A stretch of 64,000 bases of DNA, taken from the NCBI GenBank assembly GCA_949752795.1, contig OX457061.1, positions 9,297,239 through 9,361,238 on the forward strand. The letters run 5' to 3'. Origin of the DNA: Hyperoodon ampullatus. Taxonomy: Eukaryota > Chordata > Mammalia > Artiodactyla > Ziphiidae. This document shows positions 58,613 through 64,000 of the stretch, piece by piece; the stretch's first letter is position 1, and each line of letters begins with the position of its first letter. Both the position numbers and the translations under genes were made by a program. Below the pieces are notes generated by a model, which made no database searches, was not told where the DNA came from, and worked only from the letters and a program-made list of their open reading frames with translations.

Positions 58613-58995
58613 AAAGCAGCAACTATCTATCTATCTATCTATCTATCTATATTTATTTTTGGCCGCGTTGGGTCTTTGTTGCTGCGCGCAGGCTTTCTCT
58701 AGTTGCGGCGAGCGGGGGCTACTCTTCGTTGCAGTGCGTAGGCTTCTCACTGTGGTGGCTTCTCTTGCTGTGGAGCACAGGCTCTAGGCGCGTGGGCTTC
58801 AGTAGTTGTGGCACGCGGGCTCAGTAGTTGTGGCTCGCGGGATCTAGAGCGTAGGCTCAGTAGTTGTGGCACACGGGCCTAGTTGCTCCGCGGCATGTGG
58901 GATCTTCCCGGACCAGGGCTCAAACCCGTGTCCCCTGCATTGACAGGCGGATTCTTAACCACTGTGCCACCAGGGAAGTCCCCAAAGCAGTAACT
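58613..58995 (-). mobile_element. Long-form CHR SINE with (ATAG)n tail
   Basis: Reverse orientation. The tail is a (tatc)n microsatellite (58625-58650), then the long-form extra segment ('ggccgcgttgggtctttgttgctgcgc') and the body to 58983, with repeated 'cagtagttgtggc' units at 58799-58870. Target-site duplications aaagcagcaact (58613-58624) and aaagcagtaact (58984-58995), one mismatch. Confidence 0.93.
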
Positions 58996-59611
58996 TTCTT
59001 GAATTTTCTTCATTTTAAAAAATTGAGCCCCACAAAGAGCCACCTGCTGGTGCTGGAAGGGGAAGGAGGAGGGGGAGTCAAAAAGGTCTAAGAAAGTGAA
59101 GGCGCATCTCGGAGGGTGAGGAGAGGAGTCTGGGTTTAATCACAGAGTGGGCTGCGAGGTGGGGCAAGGGCGCAGCTGGACTCCGGCGCAGCCAGGCGCT
59201 GACCACGTGAGGACTGGTCACCAAGGGACAGAGGAAGGAACCTGGGTGAGAGTGAAGAGCTGGTGGACCTGTGGTGTGAGGATATTCACAGAAAGTACAG
59301 ATTCTCAAAGGTGGTTCAGGAGCTTTAAAGCAGGGACCCGGGAACACTTCCAAGACTAAAGGCAGCTTGAGAATTTTTGGAAGGCTTTTTGTCCCTTGCG
59401 TATTTTACAAAGGGAAGTCGGAGAGGGAACTGGGGGCAGAGGAGGCTGCTGGTGATGGCATCACCACCTGGCTTCAGGGCTGAGGAGGAACACGTGGTGC
59501 AGGTGAAACTGGCCTCTGTTATAAGCAAACGCCGTCCCAGACCCAATATCCCGGAGCAAAGGAGGCTTCCGGGTTCCATGTGGCCTAAGAACAACTGCTC
59601 CTTGGGCTCCA

Positions 59612-59770
59612 CAGCTGTCTTTATTTTTATTTATTTGTTGTTTTTTGGCCGCGCTGTGTAGCTTGCGGTATCTTAGTTCCCTGACCAGGGACTGAACCCA
59701 GGCCTTGGCAGTGACATCGCCAAGTCCTAACCACTGGACCACCAGGGAACTCCCTCTGCAGCTGTCTTTA
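59612..59770 (-). mobile_element. Older tRNA-derived SINE (CHR/Bov-tA-like)
   Basis: Short reverse element: 'ggccgcgctgtgtagcttgcggtatcttagttccctgaccagggactgaaccc', ending 'ccaccagggaactccc'. It resembles the tRNA-Glu part of ruminant Bov-tA. Target-site duplications cagctgtcttta at 59612-59623 and 59759-59770 (12/12). Confidence 0.9.
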
Positions 59771-59879
59771 GATTCATGCCATCATTTCGAACATCCTGAG
59801 CTGGGGCGCAGGAAGGGGCAAAATGGAAACCTGGGCCAAGTACACTGACAGCCTGATTAGCAAAAGCCTGGGTCTTGGC

Positions 59880-60090
59880 CCAATTCTTTTTTACATAAAC
59901 AAAACCCACAGTTAAAATTATTATTAATGGTGATGTAATATATAGAGGAATTTACTTAAATGACAGAAATTATTTTTAAAACTTTATAAATGATGTCAGT
60001 TTTTATTCATAGAATCGTTAGTTCTAAAGGTTCACCAACACACTTCACTTTTACATTACTAGATTTTGTGGGAGAAATTATGTGCTAAAG
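59880..60090. promoter_or_regulatory. AT-rich conserved-looking block
   Basis: 'cagttaaaattattattaatggtgatgtaatata' and 'acttaaatgacagaaattattttt' (59910-59980) are repeat-free and homeobox-core rich. Weak candidate. Confidence 0.25.
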
Positions 60091-61060
60091 AGCTGTTTTT
60101 AAATTTGGGCATTTGGGAATGTCTTGGGGAACTGTCCCATGAAAACATTTATGGTCTAATTACTGTATTCAGACGAGATGTTCAAGATGACCTATCAAAG
60201 TTCACTATTCTAGAATCACCCATGACAACAAAAACACAACACAGAGCATTAGAAGCACAAAAATCCACCCTCACCCCAATTATTTAGTTGGGTCTTTGTG
60301 GGGCTAAAGCATGCAGAGGTTAAAATCAACCATGCCCACACCCCCGGCCACCGCAAACTTACCCCTACTCTTAGATGGGAAATCCCTTTGGCCATGACCA
60401 GGGCCATCACCCCTTTTGCCCAGCACTGGACACTGGCTGTCTCAGTTACCGAGACTGGGGTTCATGGGAGGACCGAGAGCTGTGAACAGTGCCCAAATAC
60501 AAAATATTTCTTCCAGTAATAAAAAAAAAAAATCAATTTTGCCCCATGGGGCTCTAGCTGAACAGAAATCAGCCTGGGGGACGCTGGGAAGAGGCTGGGG
60601 CGATGCGCTACGTGGTGGTGAGGTAGCTGGTATAACATTTAAGGGAACAAAGTGGGGGCAGTCTCAGAACCTTTGTAGTTAAGAGAAGCGAGGGGCAGAC
60701 AAACACGTTTTAACAGCCAAACTCCTCCTTTCACATATGTGTAAAACCTCTGGAATTTCATAGGAAAAACTATTTCAAAAGTAATCTTTGAAGTCTGAAA
60801 ATAAAAGCAGAGAGGCAACGTCTCGGTATAGAAAGACGGTTTCAAACTATTGAAGGCACCAAGGGAAGGCGCTAATGGGCGGTGAGTCACACCAGATCAG
60901 AGCTACACACCTGCATGTTTGTCTCTGGATGCTTGCCTTGGTTGTACTGCATCTCCTCCTGGCTTAGCTTTTCTGTGATGGGACAAGAGACATTTGTTTT
61001 CTCTATCTCGCTTTGCCCTCTCGGGGCCTGGATGGTGACTGGGTTGGTAATGCTGATGAT
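60091..61060. other. Intronic sequence, no supported exon
   Basis: A minus-strand open stretch at 60900-61050 ends in CAG|gtgtgt and was examined as an exon, but matches nothing known to me in MVB12B. No repeat assigned. Confidence 0.35.
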
Positions 61061-61074
61061 CCAGAGAGAAGGCA

Positions 61075-61160
61075 GGGCCAGGTGTGCACGTATGTGTGTA
61101 CATGCGTGTGTGCACATATGTACATGCGTGTGTGCACTTATGTGCACACGTGTGTGGATG
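61075..61160 (+). repeat. Compound alternating GT/CA/AT repeat
   Basis: Two near-identical 22-base units ('gtacatgcgtgtgtgcac' plus 'atat' or 'ttat') at 61098-61141, flanked by related 'gtgcacgtatgtgt' text. Alternating purine-pyrimidine. Confidence 0.75.
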
Positions 61161-61614
61161 AGAAAGTGGCACAGCGAGAAGAAAGAAACCACTCGAGCCT
61201 CACAGGCGTGACTACCGACCTCTTCCACGAAGCCCCGGGCACACACAGGGCCACTGACGTTGGCAACCCAGTTCCTTCATAGTCCGCAGGGACCAAGAGG
61301 AAACAGTCACGGAAATTTCCAACAGTAGAGTTGACAATAAAACTCCAAACTTGAGAATGTGGCAGGGGCAAATGGGGATGGCTCGGGGTGTCTCTGCTGC
61401 CCTGGCCAGGTCCCTGGCACACCCCCACTCATCCCCCCTGGCCGCTGCCAGCACCGTTCATGCACCAGAAAGTTCCCTGCAGGGTGCCGAGGACCAGCTG
61501 ACCTGGGGAGGGCTCACAGGGAGGTGGCGCCTTCATGGGATTTTGTGTACATGACACTGGCACAGGCAAAATAGATGCTCAGTAAAAACCTGCTGCATTG
61601 AGGAAATCGGGATT

Positions 61615-61770
61615 CCATCCTTACACATCTCACAGCTGACCGGGCACTTTAGCACATCTTCCTCGTGGTCTGTCCCACAATCCCCATTTGACAGAAGATG
61701 AGCTGAAGCTGGAAGGTGAGTGACTTGTCCTAGAAGCAGAGCTGTGACGCGAGTCCAGGGCTTTTAAAAT
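61615..61770 (-). mobile_element. MIR SINE fossil
   Basis: 'gggcactttagcacatcttcc', 'ccccatttgacagaagatgagctgaagctggaaggtgagtgacttgtcctagaagcagagc' is reverse MIR. Confidence 0.65.
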
Positions 61771-62951
61771 GAAGCCACGCTGTCCTGCAGCCAACTCCCC
61801 GCCCCCTGCCGCCCCATGCTAGCAGGTCACTCGTCCCAGAGAAAGAGCTGCACCATGGCCTGCAGGGAGGCCTGGAGTGCTGCGTGCTTCACGGTGCTTT
61901 TATTTTGGCCTCAGTCGGCATCTACCCTCGAACTTCTCTTCCTTCCTCCCTCCTATGATATTTCAATTACTATTTCAATTATTATTGCAAGCACTTCGGC
62001 CAAAAAGCTCACCCCAACCCCAAATCACTGCACCCCAAACACACAGGTCTGAGAGAGCCCACGTGTGGCGGAAGATTGTTCTGACAGCTCTGTCCTTCTC
62101 TGGTTGAAACCCTTTTTGCCTATTCACCAGCACAGAGGCTGACAGCTCCCGTCATTTCCAGCAATATTTGGAATAGAACCAATTTCCAGGACAGCCAAAC
62201 AACCTGGAGGCCCCGTGAAATTTGTTACCGCGGTTGTCCCCAAATCACCACACAGACTGTGCTCCGTGGGGGACACGTCTCCCCAGCCCCAGGCCCACGT
62301 GCGCAGCAGAGCCGTGCCGCCTCCTAAGGGAGAGCCCCCAGGGCAGGGCAGGGCCGCCTTCTCTGCCTTTTACGGGCCAGAATCAAGCAGAGTGACTGGT
62401 GGGGAGCACAGCTTCAGGGTTTAACACAGGACCGGCTGAAAGGCCTGCACCCAACACCAGGAACAACGCAAATTCTACTCGAAAGCCCGGTCGTGTGCAG
62501 GTGTGCACCTCCGTGTGTGCATGTGGCCACACGAGCGTGAAGCACACAGCATACGTCTGTATGGGCACACACGACATGAAGACCCTCCCGGGCACTCCGT
62601 AACCTCTCTCCTTCCTTCATCTTCCAGAGGAAGACAAGGCACCTCATTTCGAACGTCTGCACAAGGCTTTGACGAGCTGCCCTGCCCCGCCCTGCACAGG
62701 GGCTGAGGGGACGGGGTTTCTTGTACAAAGCGTCACATGAGCGGTAAGCGGGTCCGAGGAGTGAAGCAGCGTGACTCTCATCACCGCCAAGCCCGGGACA
62801 TTCCAGGTGGCTCCAGTTAGCCAACCGGCCTGGAATTTACACAGAGACTCAGCAAACAGCTCGGGACAACCGCACGGCTCACCTAAGTTGCTTTTCACTG
62901 CTTACCTGTGACCAGAGGCTGTGCGTTCTGGGGCATCTTTAAAGTTAAATC
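61771..62951. other. Intronic sequence, no element seen
   Basis: A GT/CA-alternating patch lies at 62490-62575. No repeat family or exon recognised. Confidence 0.35.
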
Positions 62952-63080
62952 AGAAAGACAGATACAGGGTGGGAGGGAGGGAGACGCAAGAGGGAAGGGA
63001 TATGGGAACAGATGTATATGTATAACTGATTCACTGTGTTATAAAGCAGAAACTAATTAAAAAAAAGAAAGACAGATACA
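62952..63080 (+). mobile_element. Tiny L1 3'-UTR insertion with early poly-A
   Basis: Only about 99 bases (62967-63065) of L1 3' UTR ('gtgggagggagggagacgc', 'gtatatgtataactgattcac'), ending at 'gcagaaactaa' and then an A tail, without the usual last ~40 bases and AATAAA. Target-site duplications agaaagacagataca at 62952-62966 and 63066-63080 (15/15). Confidence 0.93.
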
Positions 63081-63404
63081 TCAGGTATCTGTGCATAAGT
63101 CAGGTGCATCCTGGGCACCCAGCCAGGCCCTGAGTGTTTTCTGTTCCCACCTCTGGAAGGCAGGGGCGAGTGCAGTCCCACCTCGACCTCCCCGGTCCGC
63201 TTCTCTGAGAGCCCTGCTGTGGCCTGGCGCCCGGGCCCCTCCGCAGAGCACCGAAGGACCTACAGGTGCAGCCAGCCCTCAGGGTCATCCCCTCAGCAGG
63301 GGCCCACCGTGCGGCCCCGATGGCTCTTCCTCGCTGCCGCCCCCAGCCCACTCTCTGATCTTGCTGTGGACCAGGCCATTTACCTCGGTGAATCCTCACT
63401 GTAT

Positions 63405-63500
63405 TCTCTGAGGACGCTTTTCGTGCCTCCCTTTCTGTTTCTACAGCTGAGGAAACTGAGGCCCAGATGGTGAAGGGCCTGCCTCCTGATCACGGTCTGG
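63405..63500 (-). mobile_element. MIR fragment
   Basis: 'ttctacagctgaggaaactgaggcccagatggtgaagggcc' is reverse MIR core. Confidence 0.55.
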
Positions 63501-63814
63501 GGTGAAAGGCAGAGCTGGGGGAGACTCGACCCCCTGGGCCCCTCGCACCTCCTCTGACCCCTGCCCTGCCAGTGATGCGAAGATGTCACCAGAGAGGAGC
63601 TAGGCCACAACCTGGGGTGGAACAAAGGCCTAACGGTCCCGACGCCCCCGCCTTAGTGTCTCGCATTTCAGGCTGCGGGGAGCGGCTGGTCTGCACCCAC
63701 AGGCCTGCAGGACGCCCCTGGGATCCCGCAGCTGCCCTAGTGACCTTAGTCCCAGGTGCCAGCCCCGAGTAAGGGGCAAGTGCCCTTTCAGCCTCCACCA
63801 CACACTGGACACTG

Positions 63815-64000
63815 GAGTGTGGTGGCTGAGTAGCTGCTGGACCAGCCTGCCTGAGCTGTGTGACTATGGGTAAGTTAACTAAGCTCTCTGTGCTTTCATT
63901 TCTGCATCTGTAAGCTGGGATTAATGATACCTACACCCCTTGGGGCTGTTATGAGTATAGAAATGGTTTGGGTAAAGCACTCAGAATAGGGGCCGACACT
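63815..64000 (+). mobile_element. MIR SINE fossil running off the window
   Basis: 'gctgtgtgactatgggtaagttaactaagctctctgtgctttcatttctgcatctgtaagctggg', 'cttggggctgttatgag', 'gtaaagcactcagaa' follow MIR in forward order. Confidence 0.8.

Larger units (their letters stand above)
36326..64000 (-). other. MVB12B: MVB12B upstream intron (3' part, continues off the window)
   Basis: The phase 1 acceptor at 36326 requires an upstream exon ending in the equivalent of ..NLYAIS-A. I searched by eye on the minus strand for its coding and for the preceding PATFRG and MABP-domain segments and found none to 64000. The intron is therefore at least 27.7 kb. Read from 36.3 kb rightwards it holds SINEs, L1s, MIR/L2 fossils and several candidate enhancers. 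Confidence 0.65.

Noticed and set aside
60903..61051. Possible minus-strand exon ending ..ACATGCAG|gtgtgt
   Set aside because: Open and splice-like at both ends, but the peptide matches no part of MVB12B that I know, two frames are open, and it leans on an alternating GT repeat.
62889..62933. Possible minus-strand exon ending GTCACAG|gtaagc
   Set aside because: Good donor but weak acceptor, very short, and the peptide does not match MVB12B.

Overview
The window is nuclear DNA of a mammal, almost certainly a cetacean and probably a toothed whale. The evidence is at least ten copies of the tRNA-derived CHR SINE (start 'gggcttccctggtggcgcag', tRNA A and B boxes, many with clean target-site duplications), several young 5'-truncated L1s sharing one cetacean-type 3' end, older MIR, L2, MER5A and CR1-like fossils, and no bacterial-style gene packing. 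The SINE family assignment is from memory and was not searched.

The only cellular gene I can support is the 3' part of MVB12B (FAM125B), on the minus strand. Three coding exons are visible: 36270-36325, 33450-33509 and 10270-10356. They have consensus splice sites and compatible phases. Joined, they give the last 66 residues of the ESCRT-I subunit MVB12B, which is the UMA domain plus the short tail ending in IPQS. A long 3' UTR follows and probably ends near 6705, just after an AATAAA at 6718-6723. Upstream exons (the MABP domain) were not found and should lie beyond 64000. From memory of mammalian synteny, the left edge points towards LMX1B and the right edge towards PBX3.

Layout: 1-2600 is an antisense L1 carrying a SINE. 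2600-6700 is the downstream flank, with old repeats. 6700-10356 is the terminal exon and 3' UTR. 10357-33449 is a 23 kb intron holding a 6 kb L1-in-L1 nest (12.1-18.05 kb, with a SINE inside the youngest L1), an old L1 (24.8-27.1 kb), CTCF-like motifs and a conserved-looking AT-rich block. 33510-36269 is a 2.8 kb intron. 36326-64000 is the 3' part of a large upstream intron with further young L1s, SINEs and several TAAT-rich blocks that look like developmental enhancers.

The most interesting feature is at 36056-36274. A CHR SINE inserted within nine bases of the MVB12B splice donor, and its target-site duplication copied the whole donor, so the exon is now followed by two identical AAAGT|GTAAGT sites about 205 bp apart. 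Other points are an L1 with both a 5' inversion and a probable 3' transduction (45103-46840), a SINE that entered an L1 ORF2 without breaking the reading frame, and CTCF-like motifs in divergent order.
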